64,000 nt of DNA from Sphingorhabdus sp. SMR4y (GCF_002218195.1 NZ_CP022336.1:248001-312000); one strand, 5' to 3'. Shown: positions 8,217 to 17,549, counted from the first letter of the stretch. Notes: a model not told the origin generated them from the sequence alone. Translations and numbers: made by a program.

Positions 8217-9029
8217 ATGAAATCCGTGCTGCTATATATCGCCGATGACGAGGGGCTGGAGGCCCGTCTGCAGGCGGCGCTCGATCTGACCCGTTCGCTT
8301 GGTGGCCATCTGCATTGCCTGCGCGCCAATCCCTACAGTTCGCAAGTTGCATTCGACGGCGTGACCGGCATGTCGGTGATGTATGATGTCAGCGAAATGA
8401 CCCGCGAACTGGACAAGAAGCTTCGCGCCGAGATCGAAAAGCGGCTGGCGGGCGAAGATGTGTCCTGGGATTATCGGGAAGAATATATCGATCCCTCGCG
8501 CGGCCTGTCGAAAAATTCCGCGCTGGTTGATCTGATTGTTCTCAGTTCTGCGGGGGGCGAGAAGGAAAATGCGCTGCCGCTTGGTCTGCTGGGTGACGTG
8601 CTGTTCAATGCGACCGCGCCGGTGGTGGTGCAGCCGGACGATGTCAGGAAATTCGATGCCTGCGGGCCGGCGCTGGTGGCCTGGAATGGTAGTTTCGAGG
8701 CGGGGAACGCGTTGCGTGCCGCCGTGCCGCTGCTGAAAATGGCCAGCGATGTCCATATATTGACGGTCGAGGAGGACAAGGATCACGATCTGCCTCAACT
8801 CGCGGCGTCGGAATATCTCGCCTGTCATGGCATCAAGTCGGAAATTCACAGCCCTCCGGCCGGCAAGAGCAGCGTCGAAGCCGCGCTTCTGGCGGAAGCG
8901 AAAAACGTGAAGGCGGAATATATGGTGATGGGCGCTTACGGGCACAGCCGTGCGAGAGAGTTCCTGTTTGGCGGGGTCACGCGCAACCTGTTCAAAAAAA
9001 GCCCCATTCCGCTCGTCGTATCACACTGA
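8217..9029 (+). CDS. Tandem-domain universal stress protein (UspA family)
   Basis: A 270-residue protein made of two Usp-like halves. The second half has the ATP-binding signature G-2X-G-9X-G(S/T), seen as GAYGHSRAREFLFGGVT near residues 246-262, followed by the usual SPIPLVVSH ending. The first half (1-about 140) is degenerate but keeps the fold pattern ending APVVVQP. Such tandem Usp proteins are often induced by oxygen limitation or respiratory stress, and its place directly before the FixLJ oxygen-sensing genes agrees with that, though I found no FNR/FixK-type box upstream. AAAGAGGAGA supplies the ribosome-binding site. Confidence 0.88.
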   Translation: MKSVLLYIADDEGLEARLQAALDLTRSLGGHLHCLRANPYSSQVAFDGVTGMSVMYDVSEMTRELDKKLRAEIEKRLAGEDVSWDYREEYIDPSRGLSKNSALVDLIVLSSAGGEKENALPLGLLGDVLFNATAPVVVQPDDVRKFDACGPALVAWNGSFEAGNALRAAVPLLKMASDVHILTVEEDKDHDLPQLAASEYLACHGIKSEIHSPPAGKSSVEAALLAEAKNVKAEYMVMGAYGHSRAREFLFGGVTRNLFKKSPIPLVVSH

Positions 9030-9145
9030 ATGTACCCGCCTCCCGCCACTGACAGAATAAAATTCCTTATGGCTATTCGCGCATTTTGTGTAGGGTCCCT
9101 TCTTTCACAATCTGTGGCTGGACGGGCGAGGGAAAGACAGGACAA

Positions 9146-10669
9146 GTGCGCGAAACGATTGTTCATGGCACGGACCGGGTGTGGCACCCGGACGCAATCC
9201 TGTCTGCCTTTCCCAATTGTGTCATGATTGTCGATCGCAATCTGCAGCCGATCAACTGCAGCGCGGTGGGGTTGGAGATATTCGGGGTTGCCAGCCTGGC
9301 AGATCTGCCGGAAGGCGCACCGGTCACCTGTGTAGCACCCGACCACCGCCGGCTGTTTGAAAACCGGATGGATTGCGCCTTTGAATCGAGCGCTGTTGAC
9401 CCGTTTGATGTTCCCCTGCAGCTTCCCGACGGCCGACTGATATATGCAGAATGCAATATTGCCGGTCTGGCCAGTCCGAAAGGCGAGATTGACGCCGTGA
9501 TGGTTACATTTCAGGATGTGACGGCGCTGAGGAATACGGAAGGCAAGCTGGACCAGGCCAATTCGATCCTGCGCTCGATCCTGACGACAATACCCGACGC
9601 AATGGTGGTGATTGACGAAGCGGGACGGATCAGCTCGTTCAGTTCGACAGCCGAAAAAATGTTCGGCTACGAGCAGGAAGAAATAATCGGACAGAATGTA
9701 AAGGTCCTGATGCCCGAACCCTATCGGGCCGCGCACGACGGTTATATCGAGCGCTATTTACGGACCGAAGAGAAACGGATTATCGGCATCGGCCGGACCG
9801 TGGTCGGGTGCCGGAAAGACGGCACGACCTTTCCGCTGCAGCTGGAAGTCGGAGAAGCAAAAATCGGCGACGAACGCTATTTCACCGGCTTCATTATCGA
9901 TCTGACCGAGAAAAAGCAGACCGAGGCGGAGTTGCAGTCGCTGCAGCAGGATCTGGCTCATGCCTCGCGTCTCAGCGCGGTGGGAACTCTGGCATCCTCG
10001 CTTGCGCATGAAATCAACCAGCCCTTGACCGCTATTGCCAATTATCTGTCGGCGGCGCGCGACATGATGGATGGGGATCTGGCCGAGAATCGCGAATTTT
10101 TCCTCGAGGCGCTACAGGAGAGTGTGTCCGAGAGTCTGCGGGCGGGCACGATCGTCCGGCGGCTCCGGGAATTTGTCTCGCGCGGCGAGATTAACCGGCG
10201 AAAATTGTCGATATCTCAAGTGCTGGAGGATGCGACCGTTCTGGGCATGATCGGTGCGCAGGAACGGGGCGTAAAATTCTCGATCGATATCGCACCGGAT
10301 ACGGACTATGTGTTTGCCGACCGCGTGCAGATGCAGCAGGTAATGGTCAATCTGATGCGCAACGGGATCGAAGCAATGGCGGACAGTGCCGAGAAGAAAC
10401 TGCATATCGGGGTCCAATCTCTCGATGACGAGCGGTTGGAAATTTCCGTATCGGACAGCGGCTCGGGCATCGATCAGGAACTGGGTGACAGGATTTTCGA
10501 TCCCTTTGCCAGCACCAAGGGGACTGGCATGGGGCTGGGCCTTTCGATTTGCCGGACGATTATCGAGGCCCATGGTGGTACGATTGGCGTCGAACCCAAT
10601 CCGGATGGTGGCACGATTTTCCGGATCACATTGGAAAAAGCGGAGCGGGAGCAGAATGATGAGCAGTGA
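9146..10669 (+). CDS. fixL: Oxygen-sensing haem-PAS histidine kinase FixL
   Basis: A soluble two-PAS sensor kinase of about 507 residues. The second PAS domain is the FixL haem domain: LMPEPYRAAHDGYIERY supplies the haem-ligating His, and RIIGIGR supplies the Arg that senses bound O2 (equivalents of His200 and Arg220 of Bradyrhizobium FixL), 20 residues apart as in the known proteins. The phospho-acceptor His sits in SSLAHEINQPLTAIANYL. The ATPase carries N-box NLMRNGIEAM, and G-box GTGMGLGLSI. It should autophosphorylate at low oxygen and pass phosphate to FixJ, whose gene overlaps its 3' end by 14 bases. The start is uncertain: GTG 9146 follows AGGACA; a TTG at 9086 is possible. Confidence 0.92.
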   Translation: MRETIVHGTDRVWHPDAILSAFPNCVMIVDRNLQPINCSAVGLEIFGVASLADLPEGAPVTCVAPDHRRLFENRMDCAFESSAVDPFDVPLQLPDGRLIYAECNIAGLASPKGEIDAVMVTFQDVTALRNTEGKLDQANSILRSILTTIPDAMVVIDEAGRISSFSSTAEKMFGYEQEEIIGQNVKVLMPEPYRAAHDGYIERYLRTEEKRIIGIGRTVVGCRKDGTTFPLQLEVGEAKIGDERYFTGFIIDLTEKKQTEAELQSLQQDLAHASRLSAVGTLASSLAHEINQPLTAIANYLSAARDMMDGDLAENREFFLEALQESVSESLRAGTIVRRLREFVSRGEINRRKLSISQVLEDATVLGMIGAQERGVKFSIDIAPDTDYVFADRVQMQQVMVNLMRNGIEAMADSAEKKLHIGVQSLDDERLEISVSDSGSGIDQELGDRIFDPFASTKGTGMGLGLSICRTIIEAHGGTIGVEPNPDGGTIFRITLEKAEREQNDEQ

Positions 10670-11297
10670 GCGGCTGGTCTATATTGTCGATGATGATGAT
10701 TCCGTCCGGCGATCTGCGGCGTTCATGTTGCGGCATGCCGGGTTCAAGGTCGAACCGGTCGAATCCGGGGTTGCCTTTCTGAAAATGGCAAAAGGTGCGG
10801 AGCGTGGCTGCGTTCTGCTTGACGTGCGGATGCCGGATATGGATGGCCTGCAGGTGCAGCAGCAGATGATCAAGGACGGTATCGACATGCCGGTGGTGAT
10901 ACTTACCGGTCATGGCGATATTGAAATCGCGGTCCAGGCGATGCGGGCCGGAGCGGTCAATTTCCTTGAAAAACCATACGAGAAAGAAGCTCTTATCGCT
11001 GCGATGGAAGAGGCTTTCGTACGACTGGCGGACAGCAATCTCAAGGAAATGGCGGCTTCCGAAGCGAAAGTCCGGCTCGCCTGTTTGACCGGGAGGGAGC
11101 AGGACGTGCTTGACGGTCTTTTGGCCGGACTACCCAACAAGACCATTGCGTATGATCTCGGCATTTCACCAAGGACGGTCGAAATCTACCGCGCCAACAT
11201 GATGGAAAAATTGCGGGTGCGCAGTCTTGCGGATGCCTTGCGTATCGGGTTTGCCGCGGAACGCGGTGAGAGGCACGAAAGACCGGCAAACAGCTGA
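10656..11297 (+). CDS. fixJ: FixJ-type response regulator (receiver plus LuxR HTH)
   Basis: A 213-residue response regulator. The receiver has the acidic pocket DDDDS, phospho-acceptor Asp56 in LLDVRMPDMDG, the switch Thr in VILTGHGD and the conserved Lys in NFLEKPYEKE. The output domain is a NarL/FixJ helix-turn-helix (LTGREQDVLDGLLAGLPNKTIA...ISPRTVEIYRANMMEKL). It starts within fixL, so the pair is translationally coupled. In other alphaproteobacteria FixJ activates fixK and the cbb3 oxidase genes; here the oxidase operon converges on it and ends 2 bases away, so a direct functional tie is likely. No fixK gene is in the window. Confidence 0.93.
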   Translation: MMSSERLVYIVDDDDSVRRSAAFMLRHAGFKVEPVESGVAFLKMAKGAERGCVLLDVRMPDMDGLQVQQQMIKDGIDMPVVILTGHGDIEIAVQAMRAGAVNFLEKPYEKEALIAAMEEAFVRLADSNLKEMAASEAKVRLACLTGREQDVLDGLLAGLPNKTIAYDLGISPRTVEIYRANMMEKLRVRSLADALRIGFAAERGERHERPANS

Positions 11298-11299
11298 GT

Positions 11300-11533
11300 T
11301 CAGCTTTTCGCATTTTTCTTGCGCGATAGGCAGGCATGGCAAGGCTTCGCACAATCGGTCTTGCCGTTGTCCCTTTCGACAGGAATCGAGATATTGCGGA
11401 CAGCACCATCTGCAGAGCATAGCTTGATTGTCATCATTTCCGGTTTTGCTGCAAGGGGCATGGCGGACATCGACAGCGTGATTGCGACAATCCCGAACAG
11501 GCTCCAGCTGGACGATCTGATATGGTCGATCAT
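11300..11533 (-). CDS. Small Cys-rich secreted protein at the end of the cco operon
   Basis: A 77-residue protein with an N-terminal hydrophobic segment (SLFGIVAITLSMSAMPLA) that looks like a signal peptide ending in AAK or a membrane anchor. The mature part has a cysteine after MMTIKL and a C-terminal cluster CAKPCHAC followed by the basic tail LSRKKNAKS. The start ATG overlaps the ccoS stop by 4 bases (ATGA), so it is the translationally coupled last gene of the cbb3 assembly operon. I recognise no named family. The CxxxCxxC cluster and its place after the copper-transporting CcoI suggest metal or haem handling in oxidase assembly, which is an inference from context. Confidence 0.7.
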   Translation of the reverse strand: MIDHIRSSSWSLFGIVAITLSMSAMPLAAKPEMMTIKLCSADGAVRNISIPVERDNGKTDCAKPCHACLSRKKNAKS

Positions 11534-11682
11534 GAAGACTCGTCTTCCTCATCAATCAGCACGCGCTGGGCCGCGCCGTCTAGATCCTCGAACTGTTCGT
11601 TGCGCATAGCCCAGAAGAAAAAAACCAGACCGCACAGGCCCATCAGCAGGGCCACCGGGATCAGGATTGCCAGGCCGCTCAT
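11530..11682 (-). CDS. ccoS: Cbb3-type oxidase assembly protein CcoS
   Basis: A 50-residue single-pass membrane protein beginning MSGLAILIPVALLMGLCGL and continuing FFFWAMRNEQFEDLDGAAQR, which is the standard CcoS pattern (one helix, then FxWAxxxxQFeDLdgpA). CcoS is needed to insert haem and copper into cbb3 oxidase in Rhodobacter. It overlaps the ccoI stop by 4 bases upstream and the small Cys-rich gene by 4 bases downstream. The acidic tail (IDEEDESS) is typical. Confidence 0.92.
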   Translation of the reverse strand: MSGLAILIPVALLMGLCGLVFFFWAMRNEQFEDLDGAAQRVLIDEEDESS

Positions 11683-13802
11683 TTTGCTGCTCCGTTCAGG
11701 CGCAGGGCGTTGCCGACCACGATCAGTGATGACAGGGACATGGCAATGGCGGCGATCAGCGGCGTCACCATGCCGGTCAGCGCCAGCGGCACGGCAATGA
11801 TATTATAGCCGATCGCCAGCGCGAAATTCTGGTGGACGATCTTCATGGTCCGGCGTGCCACCGTCACAGATAGTGCCACCGGCATCAGCGAATCACTGGT
11901 AAAGACCGCATCGGCGGCCTGCTGGCCGACATCGCTTGCCGAACCCGGGGCGATCGAGACATGGGCTGCGGCGAGGGCAGGGCCGTCGTTCAACCCGTCG
12001 CCGACCATCAGCACCTTGTGGCCGCTGTCGCTTAGCCGCGTAATCGCGTCGACCTTGTCCTGCGGTGAGACCCCGGCCTTTGCGGGTAGGTCCAGAGCGT
12101 CTGAAACCAGCGAAACAGAATGGAGATTGTCGCCGGAAATGATCGAGGCCGGCAGTCCCAGGGCCTGCAGTCTTGCCAATGCATTCGAGGTGTCCGGCCG
12201 GATTTCGTCCTTGAGCTGGAGCAGGACCGTATCGTCACCCATGCTAAGCTGGCTGGACAGATGGTCCGCCGATTTTTCCGGTTTTCCAAGCATCACCGGC
12301 AGCCCGTTCCAGAGGGCTTTCATGCCTTCACCCGGTACTTCTCCGATATTTTCCAGTATGGCGGGAGTGATATTCTCCGCCAGTAACGCCGTGCGAATGG
12401 CTTTGCTGATCGGATGCTGGCTGGCCTGGGCCAGAGCAAGAGCAATCTGTTTCTGGCTGAGGCTCAGATCATCGAGATTGACCGGTACCGGATGGCCAAG
12501 CGTCAGCGTGCCGGTTTTGTCGAACAGCGCATAGTCGACTTCTGCCAGCCGTTCCAGCGCGCTGCCGTCCTTCACCATCACGCCCTTGCGCAGCAGAGCC
12601 CCGGACGCAACGACTTGCGCCGCCGGAACCGCGAGCCCGAGCGCGCAGGGGCAGGTGATGATCAGCACGGCGACCGCGATCAGCAGCGACTGGTGCCAGC
12701 CGGCGCCGACAATCATCCAATAGGCAAAGGCGAGCAGGGCTAGGCTGTGGACCGCGGGGGCATAGTAGCGCGCGGCGCGGTCGGCGATGCGAACATAGAA
12801 GGAGCGGTGTTGACCCGCTTCGTCCATCAACCGGGCAATGTCCGACAGGCTGGTGTCTTCGCCGGTGGCCGTGACCCGCACGATAACGGGGGAAGACAGG
12901 TTCAATGTGCCGGCCAGCACCATGTCGCCTTCACCGTTCGGCTGCGGTTCGCTTTCGCCGGTCATCAGCGAACAGTCAAAGCTGCTGGATCCTGTTTCGA
13001 TCACCCCGTCGGCGGCGAGATTGCTACCCGCTGCAACCATCATCCGCATCTCCGGTCGCAAGTCCCTGGTGGCGACCCAGCTCGTTGTGCCATCGTCCAT
13101 CATCACCATAGCGCCCGGGGCTGTCTGTTTCAGCAAGGCGCCAATGCCTTCGCGCGCGCGGTCGCGCATCATGCCGTCCAGTACCCGCCCGGCGAGCAGG
13201 AAGAACAACAGCATCACCGCGCCATCAAAATAGGCGTGGGCACCACCAGTGGCCGTTTCGTATATGCTCAGTCCGGTTGCCAGCAAAATGCCGATCGAGA
13301 TCGGCACATCCATATTGGTGCGGCCGTAGCGCAGAGCCATCGCTGCAGAGGCAAAAAACGGGCGTCCCGAATAGGCGATGACCGGAATCGCGATCAGAGC
13401 AGAAAGCCAGTGGAACAGATCGCGGGTCACGCCGGCCGCGCCTGACCAGACGCTGACCGAGAGCAGCATGATATTCATCATCCCGAAGCCGGCCACCGCC
13501 AGCGCGCGGATCAACCTGTCGGTGCTGCCTTTCTCTTCGGACAGGGGATTGTCAGCGAGAATCTGTGTTTCGAAACCCAGCGCTTCAATTTTTTGCTTCA
13601 GCTTGTCATCATCCAGCTCGGGCAGATGGGATATGGCCACCTGCTTGGTCGAGAAATTCACCCGCGACGACAGGATTCCCGGTTCGCCGTTCAGACCGTT
13701 TTCGATCTTGGCTATGCATCCGGCGCAGCGGATTGCCGGCACGGCAAAGCGCGAAACGACCGCCTGTGCTTGCGTATCACCAAGAGGCGTGATCGCGTTC
13801 AT
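11679..13802 (-). CDS. ccoI: Copper-transporting P1B-type ATPase CcoI/FixI
   Basis: A 707-residue heavy-metal P-type ATPase. An N-terminal HMA domain holds the metal-binding CAGC (residues 26-29). The membrane core has the CPC ion-path motif (ITCPCALGLAVPAA). The catalytic core has the phosphorylation motif DKTGTLT, the nucleotide-binding HP in QHPISKAI and the hinge GDGLNDGPALAAA. Within a cco cluster this subtype exports Cu(I) towards cbb3 oxidase assembly rather than serving copper resistance. Its start overlaps the ccoH stop by 4 bases, and its stop overlaps the start of ccoS. Confidence 0.94.
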   Translation of the reverse strand: MNAITPLGDTQAQAVVSRFAVPAIRCAGCIAKIENGLNGEPGILSSRVNFSTKQVAISHLPELDDDKLKQKIEALGFETQILADNPLSEEKGSTDRLIRALAVAGFGMMNIMLLSVSVWSGAAGVTRDLFHWLSALIAIPVIAYSGRPFFASAAMALRYGRTNMDVPISIGILLATGLSIYETATGGAHAYFDGAVMLLFFLLAGRVLDGMMRDRAREGIGALLKQTAPGAMVMMDDGTTSWVATRDLRPEMRMMVAAGSNLAADGVIETGSSSFDCSLMTGESEPQPNGEGDMVLAGTLNLSSPVIVRVTATGEDTSLSDIARLMDEAGQHRSFYVRIADRAARYYAPAVHSLALLAFAYWMIVGAGWHQSLLIAVAVLIITCPCALGLAVPAAQVVASGALLRKGVMVKDGSALERLAEVDYALFDKTGTLTLGHPVPVNLDDLSLSQKQIALALAQASQHPISKAIRTALLAENITPAILENIGEVPGEGMKALWNGLPVMLGKPEKSADHLSSQLSMGDDTVLLQLKDEIRPDTSNALARLQALGLPASIISGDNLHSVSLVSDALDLPAKAGVSPQDKVDAITRLSDSGHKVLMVGDGLNDGPALAAAHVSIAPGSASDVGQQAADAVFTSDSLMPVALSVTVARRTMKIVHQNFALAIGYNIIAVPLALTGMVTPLIAAIAMSLSSLIVVGNALRLNGAAK

Positions 13803-14275
13803 CGGATATCCCGGACCACGCGCATATTCTGCTCATTCCGCGAGATGATGATCTTCATTTTCCAGCGACCCGCCGGCAGCGGCTGGATGCTGCGATAATC
13901 CCCGGCATTGCTCTGGACAAAGTCGATTTCAAACGGATCGGTACGGCCGACAGGATGCTCCGCGAGCGCCGTGATTTTTGCGCCCTGCAAGGGGCTGCCG
14001 TCGTCAGTGCTGATCGTGAGGCTGGCCCTGTCTGCCTGCCGGACGGCGGGGGATACGGTCCAGCCGTGCGCCTGCTGTTTTCTCGCCTGCTCCAGCCAGT
14101 CATTATATTTCTGGCTAGCGACATAGCTGTTGTCGACGACAGTACCGCTGAAGGTTGAAAGGGCGAAGCGCGCCATAAACAGGTTCACACCCACAACCAC
14201 CGCGAAGAAAGCGACAATCATTGCGGCGGCATGATAGCCGGTGAATTTTTTCGTCACGCTGTCCTGCCCGCTCAT
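13799..14275 (-). CDS. ccoH: CcoH/FixH cbb3 oxidase assembly protein
   Basis: A 158-residue inner-membrane protein with one N-terminal helix (YHAAAMIVAFFAVVVGVNLFMARFAL) and a periplasmic beta-rich domain. FixH proteins show the segment SGTVVDNSYVASQKYNDWL right after the helix, as seen here, and the RADRASLTISTDDGSPL pattern within the domain. It stabilises the assembling cbb3 complex. It overlaps its neighbours ccoG and ccoI by 4 bases on each side. Confidence 0.92.
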   Translation of the reverse strand: MSGQDSVTKKFTGYHAAAMIVAFFAVVVGVNLFMARFALSTFSGTVVDNSYVASQKYNDWLEQARKQQAHGWTVSPAVRQADRASLTISTDDGSPLQGAKITALAEHPVGRTDPFEIDFVQSNAGDYRSIQPLPAGRWKMKIIISRNEQNMRVVRDIR

Positions 14276-15744
14276 TCGCCTGTCTCCGGTCGTTCGAAAA
14301 ATATTTCGTCCATGTCGTTCGCTTCGGCGTCATCCGCAGCCGTCACGGTCAGGGCGAAATCTTCCCGAACCGGTCCGTCACCCGGGGCGGCAATGTAAAG
14401 CCGCAGCCGCGATACGCTATCGGCAGGAACCGAGGTGACCAGCGTCTTGCCCGCACCGTCGCGGGATCCCGCGTTGGACCACATCACCGCGCCCTTGAGC
14501 TCGGTCATGCCGATGATCATGTCGCGTGGCCGGTTCTCCATATTGCGCAGATTGATCGTGTAGCTGTTGCGGACATGACCGTCGGCCAGCTGGACATAGA
14601 CCGGGTTGCGGTCGTGATTGGCGCTGATGTCGATCCGCGTCCGGTTGCCAACCGCGAACAGCATCGCCAGTCCGATGGCACCCCAGATCGAGAAATAGAG
14701 AATGGTGCGCGGCCGAAACAATGTCTTGAGCACCGGATTATGAGCCTTGCCGGCTTTTTCCAGATCGGCGTCTTCCAATGTTGCATAATCGATCAGGCCG
14801 CGCGGCCGGTTGATCTTCTCCATCACGGAGTCGCAGGCATCAATGCACAAGGCGCAGGTGATGCAGCCGATCTGCGGCCCTTCGCGGATGTCGATGCCGG
14901 TCGGACAAACCGCGACGCACTGGTTGCAGTCAATGCAATCGCCAAAGCTGCCCGGCTGGGCCTCCGCCTTTTTCACGCTGCCGCGCGGTTCGCCGCGCCA
15001 GTCCTTGTAGGTGACGGTCAGCGATTTTTCATCCATCATCGCGGTCTGGATACGCGGCCACGGGCACATATAGATGCACACCTGTTCGCGCATGAAACCG
15101 CCGAAGATGAAAGTGGTGAGGGTCAGCACGCCGACCGTGGCATAGGCGACAAAGGCAGCCTCGCCGGTCCAGAAGTCGACGACCAGCGTGGGCGCGTCGG
15201 CAAAATACATGATCCAGGCGCCGCCGGTCCAGAAGGCGATGAACAGCCAGACCGACCATTTGGCGAGGCGCTTGCCGATTTTCTTCGGTCCCCAGGGCGC
15301 ATCCTGCAGCTTGAACTGGGCGTTGCGGTCACCGTCGATCGCGCGTTCGACATGCTGGAACAGGTCGGTCCAGACGGTTTGCGGGCAGGAATAGCCGCAC
15401 CATGCGCGACCGACCGCCGAGGTGACGAGGAACAGTCCGATACCCGCCATCACCAGCATGCCGGCGACATAATAAAACTCATGCGGCCAGATTTCGATGC
15501 CGAACATGTAAAAGCGCCGGTTGGCCAGATCGACAAGCACGGCTTGGTCAGGCGCGTAAGGTCCGCGATCCCAGCGGATCCAGGGCGTAACATAATAGAT
15601 GGCGAGGGTGATCGCCATGATCACCCATTTCAGCCGCCGGAACGGGCCGTTGACCGCCTTGGGGAAGACACTCTTGCGCGATTCATAGAGTTTCAGCTCC
15701 GGATCGAGAATTTCCTCAGGACTGCCCATCACCGTCGCTTTCAT
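14272..15744 (-). CDS. ccoG: CcoG/FixG polyferredoxin-like membrane oxidoreductase
   Basis: A membrane protein of about 490 residues. It has several hydrophobic helices, a loop with CGYSCPQTVW, and MCPWPRIQ in a second loop. Two [4Fe-4S] ferredoxin clusters follow (CIDCNQCVAVCP and CITCALCIDACD), and a periplasmic immunoglobulin-like C-terminal domain completes it. In Rhodobacter, CcoG is a Cu(II) reductase for cbb3 assembly. The start is placed at ATG 15744 (AGCGGG just upstream), overlapping ccoP by 29 bases; ATG 15729 is also possible, and a longer frame to 15807 is less likely. It overlaps ccoH by 4 bases. Confidence 0.93.
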   Translation of the reverse strand: MKATVMGSPEEILDPELKLYESRKSVFPKAVNGPFRRLKWVIMAITLAIYYVTPWIRWDRGPYAPDQAVLVDLANRRFYMFGIEIWPHEFYYVAGMLVMAGIGLFLVTSAVGRAWCGYSCPQTVWTDLFQHVERAIDGDRNAQFKLQDAPWGPKKIGKRLAKWSVWLFIAFWTGGAWIMYFADAPTLVVDFWTGEAAFVAYATVGVLTLTTFIFGGFMREQVCIYMCPWPRIQTAMMDEKSLTVTYKDWRGEPRGSVKKAEAQPGSFGDCIDCNQCVAVCPTGIDIREGPQIGCITCALCIDACDSVMEKINRPRGLIDYATLEDADLEKAGKAHNPVLKTLFRPRTILYFSIWGAIGLAMLFAVGNRTRIDISANHDRNPVYVQLADGHVRNSYTINLRNMENRPRDMIIGMTELKGAVMWSNAGSRDGAGKTLVTSVPADSVSRLRLYIAAPGDGPVREDFALTVTAADDAEANDMDEIFFERPETGE

Positions 15745-16651
15745 CCCGCTGATCAGCGATTTCTTCCAATGCCGGGAGTTTTTCACCGCCGCCGAGTGAG
15801 TGTACATAGGCCGCCAACATCCGGATGGTTGCTGGATCCAGGCGCTGGCCCCAGCGCGGCATCACGCCATAGCGGCTGTTGCTGATCGTGTCGGTCAGCG
15901 ACGCGCGATCCAGACCATAGAGGCTGATCGCATCGGTCAGATTGGGTGCGCCCTGCGTGCGGTCACCCGTGCCGTCGGAGCCATGGCAAATTGCGCAATT
16001 GGCCTCGAACAGCACCGCTCCGCGGGTGGCCGCGGCGCTCTGCTTTTCGCGGCCCGCCAGCACGCGGACATGGGAGACCAGATCCTGGATTTCACCCGAC
16101 TGCAATATCCCGTCACGCCCGAAGGCCGGCATTTGCGAGAAGCGGGTCTGGTCGTGGTCCGGGTTCCGGATACCGTGGATCAGCGTATATTCGATGGCTT
16201 CGAGATCGCCGCCCCACAGCCAGTCATCGTCGTTGAGATTGGGATAGCCCTTCGATCCCGCAGCGCCGGAACCGTGACACTGGACACAGTGGACCTTGAA
16301 CGCGGACCGGCCGCCTTCTACCGCCTGCTGCATCAGTTCCGGGCTGCCGTGCAGCTTGCGGATGTCGGTCGATACCAGCGCCTGGCGGATCGGATCCAGT
16401 TCCCTTTCGCGGGCCGAAACCGCCTGCGCATATTCTCCGCGGCTGCTCCAGCCGAGCAGGCCTTCGCTGGCCGAATTGATCATTGGGATCGCCGGATAAA
16501 GGATAACATAGCCGATCCCCCAGATGATCGTGGCGTACAGAGTCCACAGCCACCAGCGCGGCATTGGCGTGTCGAGCTCCTCGATGCCATCCCATTCATG
16601 ACCAACGGTTTCGGTGCCGGTCGGTTTGTCGACGCGTTTGTTCTCAGACAT
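15716..16651 (-). CDS. ccoP: Cbb3-type cytochrome c oxidase dihaem subunit CcoP
   Basis: A 311-residue dihaem cytochrome c anchored by one helix (WWLWTLYATIIWGIGYVILYP). The N-terminal cytosolic stretch has GHEWDGIEELDTPMPRWW, diagnostic for CcoP. Two haem c sites follow: CVQCH at 122-126 and CAICH at 219-223. Met ligands are likely in FSQMPAFG and GVMPRWG. It delivers electrons from soluble cytochrome c towards CcoO/CcoN. ATG 16651 is chosen (GAGGAC upstream); it overlaps ccoQ by 8 bases. The gene order is N-O-Q-P, as in other proteobacteria. Confidence 0.94.
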   Translation of the reverse strand: MSENKRVDKPTGTETVGHEWDGIEELDTPMPRWWLWTLYATIIWGIGYVILYPAIPMINSASEGLLGWSSRGEYAQAVSARERELDPIRQALVSTDIRKLHGSPELMQQAVEGGRSAFKVHCVQCHGSGAAGSKGYPNLNDDDWLWGGDLEAIEYTLIHGIRNPDHDQTRFSQMPAFGRDGILQSGEIQDLVSHVRVLAGREKQSAAATRGAVLFEANCAICHGSDGTGDRTQGAPNLTDAISLYGLDRASLTDTISNSRYGVMPRWGQRLDPATIRMLAAYVHSLGGGEKLPALEEIADQRDESDGDGQS

Positions 16652-16805
16652 CGTTTTTGTCCTCGTCAAAAATCATGTGGGCCGCTTCTTTGTGGTTGCG
16701 GCCGGCTCCGGGGCGGAAGGTCCATCCAACCAGCGTCAGGAAGAGCAGTGTCATGAACAGCAGACCCCAGCTGTCGGCGAAATGGCGCAGCGCTTCATAG
16801 TTCAT
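16644..16805 (-). CDS. ccoQ: Cbb3-type oxidase subunit CcoQ
   Basis: A 53-residue single-helix protein that starts [18 protein letters not shown] and continues [15 protein letters not shown], with the basic/acidic tail [17 protein letters not shown]. The helix followed by W-x-F/Y-R-P-G is the CcoQ hallmark. Its ATG overlaps the ccoO stop by 4 bases, and its 3' end overlaps ccoP by 8 bases. It stabilises the oxidase complex. Confidence 0.92.
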   Translation of the reverse strand: MNYEALRHFADSWGLLFMTLLFLTLVGWTFRPGAGRNHKEAAHMIFDEDKNDV

Positions 16806-17536
16806 CGGGGCTGCTCCTGTGCTTCTCCTGCCTCGAAGTCGACCAAGGTGCCGAGCATCTGCAAATAGGCGACCAGCGCGTCCATTTCGGTCAGCTTGTC
16901 GGGATTGCCGTCAAAATCGCGGACCTGAACCTTGGGATAGCGCTGTTCGAGTTCGGTCGAGCTGGCCATCGGATCGGCCTGGGTCGCCAGGTCTTGATTG
17001 GCTTTCTCGATCGCTTCCTCGCTATAGGGAACGCCGACACGGGCCAGGGTGCGCAAATGCGCGCTCATGTCACCGGGATCGAGTTCCTTCTCTGCAAGAA
17101 AAGCGTAAGGCGGCATGATCGATTCCGGTACCACGGCGCGCGGGTCCTTCAGATGCTGGACATGCCATTCGTCGGAATAGCGTCCGCCAACCCGGGCGAG
17201 ATCCGGTCCGGTGCGTTTGGACCCCCACTGGAACGGATGATCATACATCGATTCCGCTGCCAGCGAATAATGGCCATAACGCTCGACCTCGTCGCGGAAC
17301 GGCCGGATCATCTGGCTGTGACAGGTGTAGCAGCCTTCGCGGACGTAGATGTTGCGGCCAGCCTGTTCCAGCGGCGTGTAGGGGCGCATGCCCTCGACTT
17401 CCTCGACCGTGTTGTCGATCCAGAAGAGCGGCGCGATCTCCACAATGCCCCCGATCGTTACCGTTACCAGAGCAAGTACCGCCAGCAGCGTGATGTTGCG
17501 CTCGATCTTTTTGTGTTTTTGCGTGAGTGTGGTCAT
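16802..17536 (-). CDS. ccoO: Cbb3-type oxidase monohaem subunit CcoO
   Basis: A 244-residue membrane-anchored monohaem cytochrome c. After the anchor ([22 protein letters not shown]) comes the periplasmic domain with haem c motif CYTCH at 69-73 within [18 protein letters not shown], a near-invariant CcoO block. The segments [18 protein letters not shown] and [13 protein letters not shown], with the axial Met, are also canonical. It lies 13 bases downstream of ccoN and is part of the same transcript. Confidence 0.95.
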   Translation of the reverse strand: MTTLTQKHKKIERNITLLAVLALVTVTIGGIVEIAPLFWIDNTVEEVEGMRPYTPLEQAGRNIYVREGCYTCHSQMIRPFRDEVERYGHYSLAAESMYDHPFQWGSKRTGPDLARVGGRYSDEWHVQHLKDPRAVVPESIMPPYAFLAEKELDPGDMSAHLRTLARVGVPYSEEAIEKANQDLATQADPMASSTELEQRYPKVQVRDFDGNPDKLTEMDALVAYLQMLGTLVDFEAGEAQEQPR

Positions 17537-17549
17537 GTTCCTGTCTCCC

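Noticed and set aside
14575-15885. Open frame of about 430 codons on the plus strand
   Set aside because: Antisense to ccoG; a His/Asp/Arg-rich shadow sequence without structure.
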